Of a stretch of DNA of 64,000 bases, positions 1-12,771 are shown piece by piece. Under the pieces are notes generated by a model. The model ran no database searches, had not been told where the DNA came from, and saw only the letters and a list, made by a program, of their open reading frames with translations. The DNA is from Carposina sasakii (Eukaryota > Arthropoda > Insecta > Lepidoptera > Carposinidae). Within the stretch, counting starts at the first letter, position 1. The number at the start of each line of letters is the position of its first letter. Made by a program: the position numbers and the translations under genes. The stretch lies in assembly GCA_014607495.2 (NCBI GenBank), contig CP053150.1, forward strand, positions 10,250,495 through 10,314,494. Reading direction: 5' to 3'.

Positions 1-333
1 TTTATGAAGCTTTCTTAGTTGTTAGCAGATAGGAAAGTGCTTAGGTACATTTCTTTTATTATGCAAGCGGGTGCAGGACGGGTTGAAATGTATTCCCTAG
101 TAGAACTGATCGAATATTCTTTTACTTTAGTATTCATGTTTTGTACACAATTCTATCTAGTACGTTTACAGAGTGGTAATCACGAAGTGTTTTGTAATAA
201 TATACGATGTAAATTTATCTTTTTTGCATGTTTTGCAGAATATACCTTCTTAGACCACCATAAGAAGGTACGTTATGCGTGCCATACCGTATATTTTCTT
301 TTTAAAAATGTTATACTCAAGATTATATTGGTC

Positions 334-668
334 ACTAGTGGACGCCCGCGACTTCGTCCGCGTGGACTACAGAAAAAACAAAATGTCGAAATTATCCGGG
401 ATAAAAACATTTTCCCGGGATAAAAAGTAGCCTATATGTTAAGTGGGACCTGTCACAATATATTCCTGAAAACTGCATCGAAATCGGTTCAGCCGTTTCT
501 GAGATTAGCGTGCACAAACGCACAGACAAACCGACAAACTGACAAACAGACAAAAATTCCAAAAATCATCGTTTTGGGTTCTAATGCGTTGATAAAGATC
601 TCCTATAATATTTTTTCTCATATATCTTCCATGTACAGACAGCGATCCGTTACATTTTTACTATATGT
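334..668 (+). repeat. Dispersed repeat family A, copy 1 (full length)
   Basis: The copy starts actagtggacgcccgcgact and ends near tactatatgtatagata. It shares almost every base with the copy at 63449-63775, including ATAAAAAGTAGCCTATATG, and with minus-strand copies at 17545 and 57545. It has no convincing protein. The family is a common lepidopteran interspersed repeat, probably a non-LTR 3' end or SINE; that class is tentative. Confidence 0.75.
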
Positions 669-1109
669 ATAGATAACTGTAAGTAGCATAATTACACATA
701 TCCATTTCTGCACTTCTTCTCGGTATAACCCCTAAACCTTGAAGATTTTATACCCAAGCAAAATAATCATTTTCTAACACCCGTTCGGATTCTTCGGATG
801 TCATGTCACACAAAACATCGACTCTGCTCCACGCCCAGTATTGATCAATGGCCGGTAAAAATGGCAATTATACATTAAAAACCTTTTAAATCCCCAGCAT
901 GATGGGGGTGAGGTTATAAATAAAGGTATCGATAATACCGCCGAGCTTTACTGACCGGGTTGAAGTGCATTGCCACTAGGAAGTCTAACCTAGGTACTAC
1001 GAGCTATTCATTAGGTTATATTATAAGCGATGACTAGGTTAGGTTGCCGACTATTCAAGAGTTAGAACTGATTTATGGGCTTACAGTTTATAGTAATGCA
1101 TATGCATAT
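669..1109. other. Unannotated AT-rich DNA
   Basis: No ORF, RNA gene or clear repeat structure is visible to me. Confidence 0.5.
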
Positions 1110-1119
1110 ATACCTATAC

Positions 1120-1250
1120 ATGGCAGTGTTTCCGAAATAGAGTAGCAAGAACTGCAGGATGATATAGGAGATCTCACAACAGCGATAAGCATAGCGGGGA
1201 CAAATGTCAATGATCAATGACAAGTCGCTTATCGCCCGGCAAGCTTAAAC
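1120..1250 (+). repeat. Dispersed repeat family E, degenerate copy
   Basis: The stretch aactgcaggatgatatagga followed by gatctcacaac and gcatagcgggg matches copies at 24270 and 50980, which share gtgttcccgaaaatgggcgg, actgcagtatca and tagcacagcgggg. It is diverged and has no ORF. Confidence 0.45.
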
Positions 1251-1505
1251 CATAATGCTAAATAGAGGGATTTATTATAAAGAACGAAATTTTAATAAAT
1301 TACCTATATACCTTCTAATAAAGCATAATTATTTAATATTTAATTGTATCAGGCGTCACTATTCGGAAGTTCAAATCTCTATTGACGGGTCGCCCACATT
1401 TTTTATTTTATATTTTGATTGAGGGTATAAAAATGATTTGCAATACATTGGTTTTAGTTGTTAGTTAGTTGGTTCGGTAGTAAGACCTAACATGGAAAAG
1501 TAACC

Positions 1506-1540
1506 CTGATGATGCCACGGGTGTTGGCGAAACATATGTC
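1506..1540 (+). ncRNA. Hammerhead-ribozyme-like core motif
   Basis: CTGATGA (1506-1512) is followed by a four-pair stem GCCA/TGGC, then GAAAC, a three-pair ACA/TGT stem with a two-base loop, and the cleavage-type triplet GTC ending at 1540. This is the order expected of a minimal hammerhead with very short stem III, as described for Penelope-like retroelements. One extra T (1513) sits between CTGATGA and stem II, and stem I is not obvious, so activity is doubtful. Nearby sequence may be a Penelope-type remnant; no reverse transcriptase is visible. Confidence 0.35.
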
Positions 1541-4500
1541 GATTAAAAATTTTAATTGGTTTTTGGATTAGCAGCTATGTATTTATGGTTGCATGCTAGG
1601 TGCTTGGATCTGGCTTCTCGTTGCGACTGTAGTGTCTTGTGTTGGTGATAATGAGTCGGCAGATCCGAGGGTCAGCGGAGGGTGTAGGGCCCGGTGGTGG
1701 GCGACCCCTCAATAGATAATTATTAAGACAAACGAGTCCACATTCAAAATATCTCTCGAGTGTCCTTATTCTTAAAGAAGGAGGCTCTGATACAAAAAGG
1801 ATATAATAGGGATCTATTATAAACAGAATAATTTTTAAAAAATCCGTCTGGTCCTCATATCGTATTTGGGAAAATCGACGGTAAGCTCACCCCTCACCAC
1901 GAGTGACTTCATGTGCCAACCGGTATAGGGTGGGTGCGTAACACCTGCCCAGTCACTTTGGGGTAGGTGTGCAGGATATGTATAAAAATCTAATCATAAT
2001 TTTTTGTGTTAGTAAACATAGATGAATAGGTATAAAGCGGTGATTCATATTTTAGATCAAATCACTTCGCAAATCTATTTCTGTAGATAACTTCGTGCGA
2101 ACAATCGAAATAACGATCAAAAACCAATTTTAGACCGAGAACAATCATGCCTTTACAAAAGTATTGTAATCTTGGCAAAGAGTTATTATCTGTGCAGACC
2201 ATCATCTAATTCTAATAAAATGTTTTTTTCCTGACAACAACCATAACAATGACCTACTCGTACGTTGTACCTACTTATATTTAGAGAATATCAAAATTAC
2301 TTTTCAATTGATTTTCCTTGAAATTATTCATAACTCTACCATCGTTTACAACTTTTATTTCATAACCTATTACCCCTCTGTAAATATTATTACATCCTTT
2401 CCCGTAACTGTCACCAGAATAGTTATAAAAATTATTAAAGTTGAAAATCATCACTTACAAAAGTTTCAAAATTTTGCATAGAAATTACAATTCGATAACA
2501 CGCATTTGACTTTAAGATTATTATCACCGAATATTGGTTTTGATTACTCGTGAATTATTCATTACCATCTACGGCAAACTTTTGAAACTTTGGCTAAATA
2601 AAACTTTGGGGGAACTTTAAATTTGTTTTAAAACAATTTTAGTATTGCTTCAAAAGGCTCTCCTAAATTAGCACCCCACCAATTTTGTACGGCTGTGATT
2701 TCTTCTATATTTGAATATATTAAAACTCTGTAAACACATAGGTAAGTATAATTAAAACATAATTATAATACCATTAGTGGTATATCTACTAACTTGCAGA
2801 GGGACAAAAATAAACATCCATAATTTTAATACTTACAAAAATATAATTAAGTACATTAATTAAAATATTGAAGTAACTAGGTCATGAAAAAAAATTAAGA
2901 TAGGTATATCTATATACCTACTATGACGAAATGTGAAATAAAAGCCTTTGCCAAGCACATGTTGTGCCACGTACTATGTCTATTTGTCCTTCATATTATA
3001 TGTAGTATTTTAATCATGGATCCATAAAAAAATACTGTATCATATTGTGCGCTCGGTGATGGTATCCGCCATAATGTGTATCCCACACCATTATTCCTCT
3101 ATGCCCACACATACCATAACAAAGTTCTCATAAAAGAGCCTCTACATCTTGGCTGCGGCCCGATGCACGCCCCTCAAAGGACTGGAAGTCTGTAGTCCCG
3201 AGAGTTTAAAAAATTCATACCAACACTATAAAATAACTCCGAATGTAACAAATCATCAATATCTTTTAATGTACCTTTGTCAGGAAAGTATCTGTAAGAT
3301 TTTATAGAAGAATTTTATATTGATACATAAATTACCTTATAAGATATTTTTGCTAAACCGCGAACTTTAAACCCAAGAAAGAGGCAATATGAAGCAAATA
3401 ACAAATTGAGAAATCCTATTATGTTACGAAACTAACAAAGAATAGGATAAAAATAAATTCATAAAAAAATGTTTTTCGTTACCGTTAATTGCGAAATACG
3501 GCAACTAAAATTCGTAGGTTTACAAATAATAAAGTTTCTTTATTAATAATTTTATAAATAATTAAGTATTTATCTTACCCAGCAAAATAAATATTTTCAT
3601 TACACCGGTACATTGTGCGTTTTTCCACAGCTATACAAGGATAACGAGAAATCACGTAAAATGACATCAAACTTAGTATGACGCGTAACTTGCAATACTC
3701 GTATTAGCATGCGGTATTCGGCCAAACAACTTGATATTTGGTGAGACCGGAATTATACAGTGGAATTATCGGTTTTCTGTATGATTTACTTAAGCACTAT
3801 CATTCATTAGCACATTTTTTTTATAGGTTCACTTTTAATATCAAATAGTTTATGTACCTACCTGCAGTTTATTGGTATAACATTTTAGAATCTTTATCTA
3901 AATTTACGCAATGTAAGACAATTTCTAAAAGGTACATATCTATACATTACATTCTGTTATATACCCGTAGCTGTATTACCAAAATGATGTAGCCAAAACT
4001 ACAGATGGATGATTACCTTAGTCGATTCTTACCTTAGATTTATAGAAAAACTTTTCCGTGTATCTATGATTCTTACGATATGCATGAAAGGAGATGGAAC
4101 CTAAGTATTCTAGTCAAGTCCAGTATCGGCATAGGTTTACGTTACTAATACTACCTACATACTATCTATTAATAATTTTAATTAGTTTTAATAAGAAATT
4201 AATCAAGTTGGTCAAAGAAATGTTGCGTCTAAATAATCACACCTTTAGAGCGTAATCATAATGCAAGAGTATGGAAAAATAGCTTTCAAGAGGCTTAAGA
4301 AATATGGATTTTCATACCAAACTCTAATACACCGTTATCTCTTATTCCACGCTCGTTCCAATTTCATTATTTTCATAATTTCACGCTAGGTCATTAACCG
4401 TAATTGCATCTGCTCCTTACCGCTTCTAAATATTCGATGGTGGTCCTACTTCGAATGGTCTATAAACTGTAATGTTTTACAGATTTAGGATCTCTCGTGA

Positions 4501-5929
4501 TCCGTATAGAGTCCTTTGTGGAGGTGGTAAGGTGTTTTTTTGTGGAGTGGAGTGACGAGAATGTTGAAGGAGCACTGAACTTTGTAGAAGGCCTCTTCCC
4601 CACCTGAGCTTCACCCGCAGTCATTAGTTCCGAGCGTTTATAGTCTGAGATAGATATCACGCGTTTATCACGTTATTATTTATTCAGTGGCCGACCGTGT
4701 ATAAGATTTTTAACCTGTCTTAAGATGGGAACTTATACAATTAACATGTTTTAATAGAACCATTATAGCGTTAATAAAATTACGTAAAGTTAATTGTGGT
4801 TAGTTGAGCTTGTTTACGGTGAAATCGTGAATAGTATTTTCTTGTTCACATAATATTATAACACTGACATGCTTGTAGGTAATAATTAGCGTAATAATAT
4901 GTAAACTCATACTCTGTATGACTTATTTTCAGTGCTCCCGTAATAACATTTATGTATGTATGTTTTAATATATAGGTATTGCCTGAACTATCAGTGAACA
5001 TTGTGAAAAGTCTTCAAGAAATGAAATGAGATATTGGCAAGATTACATTTCATCACAAACATAACAAGAACAAACAACTTAAATAAGTAGACATAATGAT
5101 AAAGGGTCCTCGCATTTTCTATAACTGTCTTCAACTAACACTATCTTCTCTTTCGAGCCTAAATCTATCATTTCAATTGGTTATTAATTTGTTAACTACG
5201 TAGCAATTTACTTTTAGCAGATTTCTTTTAGATCGATGAACTTCTTAAAGCTGCCAAAGAGGACGCCGCGCCGGTTAATAATAAACAGACATACAAGCCC
5301 TAATTGTATTGATGTCAAACAGTTGACACAAAACATTTTCTTCCTAATTATGAAGGAGCTTTAATAGTTATTCACCAAAAATCAATATTATTGTTTCCAT
5401 AAAAAATCGTATGCTTGAATGTGCCAAGCCTTAATCGTCCAGTATTTGCTGAAATATGTCAGTAGACAGGCGACTAACAAACAATTGCAATAACCGATTG
5501 AGAGATTTTTCTCAGATTCTTCAATTGTTTTCATACATCATTTCAAATATGGAATTAGAAAATCTGAGATTTATTTAAAACTCCCTAATTATATCCAACT
5601 CATTTTCCTTTGTTTAAAAACCACTCATGACTGTGTCGTAAAAACAACATTGTCTTATTTTAGGTCACTTTATACGAAGAAACTATTTTAAGCTGGACAC
5701 GTCAACACTGATGGCATAGTAAAAACTTCCTATATTTAGGAATTCAAAAGAAAGGTGGGAATAATTAACAAATTAGTTCTTCTATCTAATTAAGATTTAC
5801 TTTGAAACTTTGAAGTTGCTCATTTTAATTATGTTTATAATTACTTTTGAGTAGGGCGCATCGTGCTTGGTTATTTTCTTTATGTATAGGTACATAGTAT
5901 CTATAATATAATTTAACATAATATAAGTT
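1541..5929. other. Unannotated; GC-richer island at about 1600-1960
   Basis: The first 400 bases are GC-richer (gggcccggtggtgggcgacc) and are probably an old repeat. The rest is AT-rich with no coding sequence I can support. The 66-codon minus-strand reading at 4460-4660 looks fortuitous. Confidence 0.5.
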
Positions 5930-6055
5930 GAGAGTGCGGGCAATCTCAACGGAGATTAGGCAACTGCGCAGGGGATATTAAACTTAGTGGAAAAGTGTGT
6001 GCGTAAACACAAGTGCACTCTCTATCTATTTCATCATTCTCATAGTCCGATAGGA
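5930..6055. repeat. Fragment of SINE family F
   Basis: The run gtgtgcgtaaacacaagtgc, then actctctatctattt and tctcatagtccgata, matches the body of the SINE at 61090-61445. The tRNA-like head is absent. Confidence 0.5.
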
Positions 6056-6094
6056 AGGGGTGCTGAAACGATTTTATAATAACCAGGTGAAATC

Positions 6095-6175
6095 GAAAAT
6101 CTTTATGTAATAAAAGTTCGTTATTAACATGTTTATTTCATGTTAATAACAAACTTTTATTAGATGAAGATTTTC
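6095..6175. repeat. Near-perfect hairpin, 37-nt arms, 7-nt loop
   Basis: The left arm 6095-6131 and right arm 6139-6175 are inverse copies with three differences, one of them a T:G wobble if transcribed from the + strand. The loop is TTTATTT. Arm length, small loop and few mismatches resemble a pre-miRNA or a tiny fold-back transposon. No target duplication is apparent. Confidence 0.7.
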
Positions 6176-9100
6176 TAAATGCTAACGTCGCCATTAATTG
6201 TAAGGAAAAATTTAAAAACGTGCAACATTGACGCATTCTTCCATTGTAATTTAACGGTAATCGTAGAGCGTACCATAACAAATGGCCACCATTAGAACCC
6301 TGGGCCCTAGACCTGGATCAGAGGATCATTAGTGTTACTGGGAATCCCGCAAGTGTCATTCAGACTCCGGTCCCCTTGCGTGCGAGTTCACACTAATTAC
6401 GAAGTACTTACATCGTATGTGCTAAATAAACTTCAAAGTGCTCTAACTATGAAATATAGCTGGTATATTATGAGTCTGGTGCCCGTTTTCTATATTTTCC
6501 CTTGAGTGCACTCGGCTAAGTGATGGTAGTAAGTATTTTGTTTTCATTACATAAGCGAGAGTTAAATCAAACAGGTGGGAGTTAAATAGGTACTAGGCAA
6601 AGTTATTTAGTATAACTCAATATTATATAGTTAATTAATACAGGTTTTACAAACCAATACAATAACATTCCAGTAGCCTTAAGCGACATTGAATACAATA
6701 AGGAGAGGTACTAATTATTGTAGCACATACCGGTGCATACGGGTGTAAAGACATACCTCGTATAATTACAAAGTTAGATACCAATCCAAATACACAATTT
6801 TTATTGATCTTTATGAATGAATGACATTCGTAAACTTAATAATAATGTCCTTCGTTTACTTCGAATGAGAACAATTTAATGTAAAACATAAATTTAGTTC
6901 CTAATACTTAGGATGTCGCTATCTTCTGTGTTATGATCAGTGGTCGGAGAAGGTATATTGATTTTACATACTTGCGTCATGATATCATAACATGGACATG
7001 TATTTTTTCCGGAATGTACCGGAGTTTCCAAAAACTAGCAGCATAGCGTTGAGAGTATTGATACATTTTTAACTAGTTTCATGTAATAATTTCGAAGTTT
7101 CGGTATTTTTATTTTATTTTTATCATAATAATCCGGAAACTCGGAGGCGTATCCATATTAACATATACGTTTGATGTCAATGACCTTAATTCAATATACC
7201 TACTCCGACCACTGGTTATGATCTTGCATTTTGGGAACACAGGCATGACGTGCATGATATATATGTATTTATGTATTTATGCCGCTCCAACAGGCCGCTA
7301 TACTAAACGTGACTGTAGGATCTCCTTCCCTTCTTCTTTCAGAACACAGCCGTGTATGTGTGTGTGTAAACCATCTGAAAGCATTAAATTTGAACAACTG
7401 GTGCAGTTTTGTATTTCAAAAGCCAACGTATGTTCACTTGAGCGTGTAACAGGTGTTAAAATAACCAGGTAGGTAATATAAGGATAATATGTTTTTTATT
7501 GTTTTAAGCTAAAGCAGTTCACCTATAACTTATATTATTTTATTTTATATCACTTATACCATGCTTATACCACGATACATTGACATAATAAGTACCTATA
7601 CGTTTTTCATTATGATGCATGTTTTTGAAAGTTTCTCCATTATTCGAATTCGGTTTTTCTCGTATCTACCTAAGAATGTATAGATGTGTAGGTACGAGAT
7701 AACTCTAACCACCTTTATTTTATACAAAAAATCAAAACAGTACAATTAATTAACATAGACAATGTACAAAGGTATGTTTATCTCAAGAAGACATTTCTTA
7801 TAGTAAATCAGTCAGTCAATTCATGTGGTAAGCCTATTTATAACGCCTTTAAATCTTTTTTTATGATGCAAGACGCATGAAACGAAGATAACAAGATAAA
7901 AATGCGGAAAAAGCGAAGAAGTAATGATAGGAAATAACTTTCAAAGGGTAACAAAACGAGGTACTTAACACACTTCAAACGAGGTTTCCTCGAGAAGTTA
8001 ACTGGGAAAATAATTGTAGGCTTTAAAGTATGTACTTAATTAGCATTTAATTATCTATATCTACGATAAGTTGTCGGTATAATATCCATTAGGATGTTCC
8101 GTGTTGGAACGATAGTGATGTTTAGGTAATTTACAAGAAAAAAATCGTTTTAATAATCAAACCATGGATGGATATTGAGTTTAGAGATATTTTTTCTAAA
8201 CGACATGAAACATAGATAGGAATCTTTTTTGTTGGTTAATATTTGAACTGTTATGGCCAAACAATAGAAAATATAATAGTACAATGAAAAACTGTGTGCT
8301 TTGCCGCTATGTGGTACTAATGAGGATGATGACCACCTATACTTACATTAGCATCGATATTTTATGATCACGATTTTATTTCACAATGTGCACATACCTA
8401 CTAACATAAGTGTTCACAGTTAGGAAATGCTCTTATACATCTGCTAAAAAAGGCATCTTCAAATCAAACCAAACTTTTAAGGTAATATTAAATCAATTTG
8501 CAGTCCATACTCGTCCTGAATAGTTTCTCACGAAACTGGACACGTAAGAACCGTTGGCATACAAAATAAGTATACTATTTCACTAATATGCAGGTAAATA
8601 AAGAAGTATGGTGTAGGTAATGTGGTAAACTGTACTATAGACAGTATGAAGTGCTAACCAAGTTCATATAATGATGACTCCTAAAACAATGGTGTTCCAT
8701 TACGTATTACACAATACATTGCATTTTGGTGGAAGAAGTAGATGTTTAGTTTGCACTGAAAAGTAAGGTTAAATTACCTACTTGAAATCGCAAATTACTT
8801 AAGTACTAAATACGTAGGTAATCTTAATTTGTCAGGAATTGTTTTGATATTGAAGTCAATCTTGAAAGATTTTAAGGGACCTACGTAATTAATACATTAC
8901 TGTCCGGCATTTTATTTTATATGGTATAAAAAGGGTGTGAATTAGTAATATTTATAAAGTAAATAACAAAAAAATTACAACGTAAAATACAGAATGAATA
9001 TTGTAAAATGTAGGAGTACAATTTTATCCTAACCGTAACCATTTTCAGGAATATAAATTGAATCAGAAAAGCTATCTCTGCACTTTACCCGACATGGGAT

Positions 9101-9369
9101 AAAGTCGCAACCAGTGACGTGATTTCGCAACTATAGATAAAATAGTTTCGGAAATTTCACCTGGATTAATAATGTTATTCGTCAATCAAATTTGTTCACG
9201 TGCAAGGAATCCCGGCTGACAACGTATCTCAACAACACGTACCAACCTACATATCTACACTAAAACTTATATGCAGCATTTTACATTGCAGGTTATCTGT
9301 GATCAACTTGTATGAAGTTATATTACCCTGCAGCAATGTAGGCGATGCTATTCGATATTTGCAGTAATA
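6176..9369. other. Unannotated AT-rich DNA
   Basis: Only short chance ORFs occur, such as the 84-codon reading at 7218-7472, which lacks recognisable motifs. Confidence 0.5.
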
Positions 9370-9606
9370 GTACGGGTTTAGGTCGGTTGAGACTAGGTGC
9401 GGTACAGAGTAATATTTAGTTTAGTTCTAGAGTCGATACAAAGCGGACGTGTGTGCTGACATTTATTGTTGGAGATTGTTTTGTAAACAATAACCGGGTG
9501 TAACGATAGATCTGTGTTTGGATTTGTTTGCAGTGTGCAAAAAGTTGTTTGATTATTAATTAATACAATCCTTGCATCCGGCAAAACTGCGATTTGAACT
9601 TTTAAG
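9370..9606 (+). promoter_or_regulatory. Possible promoter and 5' non-coding exon, ending at a strong donor
   Basis: This block is less AT-rich than its surroundings, carries no repeat I recognise, and ends at AAG|GTAAGC (GT at 9607), a near-consensus splice donor. TTAGTT at 9416-9421 is one base from the arthropod initiator TCAGTT, and GGACG at 9445 sits at the +28 position expected of a downstream promoter element. The exon could supply the 5' UTR that the acceptor at 35032 requires, giving an intron of about 25 kb. The link is inference; no coding sequence supports it. Confidence 0.25.
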
Positions 9607-12330
9607 GTAAGCTTTTGAATTTTAAATTAAACGTTAAGCTTAAATAATTTTAGAAAATTGCGCTTTATAGTATAACAGGGAGGATTAAATTAGTTAACTT
9701 ATATCCCTTTATTCTTTTTTCATTCATTTAGACATAAGACAAGTCCATTACAGTCAACTGTCTTTGGTTTCCTTTTTTCTTTTTTTTGTGTTTGATTAAT
9801 TTTAATGACAACAATACACAAAATATAAAATATTACGTTTTTTCATTCGAAAATACTATTTTTAATAGTTGGGGCAAAAACTATCCATCATTTCAGATCA
9901 GACTGCCTACTCGAGTGCCTACTTGAGTACTGTGCAAAAAATATACTATTAATATTTCTTATAAATATTATTAAATACAGAAATTATGTAGGTATACATA
10001 ATAACACTGATTTTGATATTTTTCTACACCAACAAGGCCTAATCTAGGTAAAATTTCAACAGATTTTTTTCACAATCCACTAACTTACCACTTTCTTTAC
10101 TTGTATAAAATATCATCGATACAAAATAAAAAAATAATCAATCATAGAATGATTAACGCAAATAAATAATATAATAGTTTCATATTTATGATTTTCGTAA
10201 AACAACGTTTCCTAGCCGAAGCTATTAGCTTTAATTATAATAATTGAAAGTAATTATAGCGGCAGTTTCCTTCAGAAGTTTAACTATTTACACAAATTGG
10301 CATTACCATTTAAATTTTATTAGAAACTAACGGTATTTGAGTAGTAGTAATCGATCCATGTTTCTAATTATTAATCATGAGGCTGCAAAAAACTTAATGT
10401 AGTGAAAGATTCTAAAATTTAGAATATTAAAATCTGACATGAGCTTTCCAAAGTTTTCAATGGATGACCAATCAAGACGTTATGAAGTTACGGCCAGCAA
10501 CATCCTTCATATCTCTATTAAAAATCGAATAAACGGTGATTTTTAGCATAACACAACCAGCTATCTATAAATACTTACCTACTACATATGATTTTAAACC
10601 AACCAAGGCCATAGTTAAGTTACCTACATAAATAAATAACTAATGTCATTTTTTTCTATTTCGCGACCGACCTAATCACTATTAATTATTGAGATAGCTA
10701 ATGCTTACAATTCCAATAACTGTTTAATTAAAATTACATTTTACAAAAGAGTTACAGAAATCTAATATTACTAATTGACATTACTATCTATTTTTCAACA
10801 AATAGTACAAAGTTTAAGCAGAAATCTTAAAAGTTTGCACTTACGATGCAACGCACGTATGAGTCACTGCTATATTTGACAACATACCCATTATACTGTG
10901 ACTGACTAACTTCTCAGTGCATCGCGCATTTATTTATGTCCGGTCAGAAATAAAACTGAAAATTTATGACTCAATACGATTTATTTTACAACTTGACCTT
11001 AGTGTATTTTACCCCACGTAAACATTTTTTTCTATTGTATCACCATCCCAGTCAGAAAGTTATCATTATCTTTGATAATAGGTACATAGGTAGGTACTTT
11101 AAATAGTACACTTTATTTCCAGGTAATACGAGGAGTGAAAATGAGACTACACTAATAGATTTCAAATGAGTAAAAGTAAAATAAATTATATGCAATAAGA
11201 TTGCACATATACAAAATTAATTATTTGCCTCGTTACTCAAGTATTTGGCAGCGTTAAGTACCCTTACTGTTACGGTAATTACGAAGTAATCGAAGTTATC
11301 AAGAAGACCGGCTGTCAAGCGGATACTAATACTGATATTGCTAATCGAAATGGAATGTTGGATGACAAGTATCGAAATGAAATAGATATCTAAACCTACA
11401 CACGTTCATTTAGCCTACCAATGCCTTTTATACGACAATTTGTAGTAAACATTTGCTATGCTATCTCATGCACCACAATAAATCATACGAAGCATAGGCA
11501 AGTATAAATACAAAAAGATCACTAAGTACCTAGCTTTTCAATTTTACATAGTTACTTATTAAATTTTTTAATTATTTTTATTTATTATATTTTTATTGTT
11601 TGGCATGGGACATCACTTGTGAACCAAAAGGTCTACAGGCTGACTAGGCATAGCTTCTGTCTTGCAAACTGAACGTGTGTATATGCAGTAGACTAAATCT
11701 TCGACACGTATCAATTCAGTTGTATATGTTTTGTTTGTGACTAGATTACTCATAATAATGTAAATGACTACGATACCTATATGGCAACCGTAATTTTCCT
11801 TGCCTTCACTTATATCTCATGCCTTTTTTTCACGTTATCATCCAAATAGGTAAAATACAAAATAAATATCGGGTTTTCCGAAATTTTTATTGCTAAAAAT
11901 ATCTTAGCAAATAAAATGATCAAGCTTACAATTATTACAGTAGTTTGCAAAAAAGGCAATCAGGATGTAAAAAATGCGGGTTTTTATGGTAACAGTTGTC
12001 ATGATTTATTCATATAATAGATAATGTGGAATACTGGTACAAGCACGGTATAAGTCTTGTAAAATAAAAAAAAACCTTGAGTTTTGAAACACCATAGGTA
12101 GCTAATCCAAGTTTTAAGTCTCAATTTATGTTGTGCGTTATTTCTCAGACATTCAATACAAACTATTTTATACGTTTGCATAGATTACTACTGTTTTATC
12201 ATAAAGAAACTAAGATTTTTTTCATATAACCTACTCTTACAAATCATAAAATTATTGCCTTCTAGCTAGACACACAAGGAAATCAAATCCAGCACGTGAT
12301 CTTCCATGATTTCCGCACACTAACACTAAG
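9607..12330. other. Unannotated AT-rich DNA
   Basis: Nothing supportable; no ORF above chance length. Confidence 0.5.
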
Positions 12331-12544
12331 AGACCCCCACACTAGCTTCTCTTCCATACTCTTCTGAGCGTCTTTTGAGCGTCGGCGTCGGGCGAGCGTA
12401 TTTTATTATATGGCAGAAAACGCGGCGCTGGCGTTGCGTCGACGCGACGCTCACATAGCGTAATTACAGCGTTCGTCTTTCACTCAGCGCCGACACCGAC
12501 GTTCAAAAGACGCTCAGAAGATGCTAGTGTGGGGGGGGGCTCCA
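12331..12544. mobile_element. GC-rich fold-back MITE
   Basis: CCCCCACACTAGC at the left is answered by GCTAGTGTGGGGG at the right. The inverted similarity continues inward through TCTGAGCGTCTTTTGA and CGTCGGCGTCGG. The element stands out as GC-rich in AT-rich DNA. It has no ORF, and the target duplication is unclear because of the long G run. Confidence 0.7.
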
Positions 12545-12771
12545 AAAGTAAAACATTACCTTGGATCATTATTATTACCCTTGTATACAAAATATCATGT
12601 ATTAAACTCATAATAGATGGTTGACATAATGTAAACATTTAGCATAGCCTTGCCAGTTGCGTGACCGTCAGACTTTATTTTAGATATTTACATTAATGTA
12701 GTCACTGTTATTAAAACTGGGAAAATGTTGAAGAAAAGTAGAGACAATATAAAATTATTTTGCCAAATATG

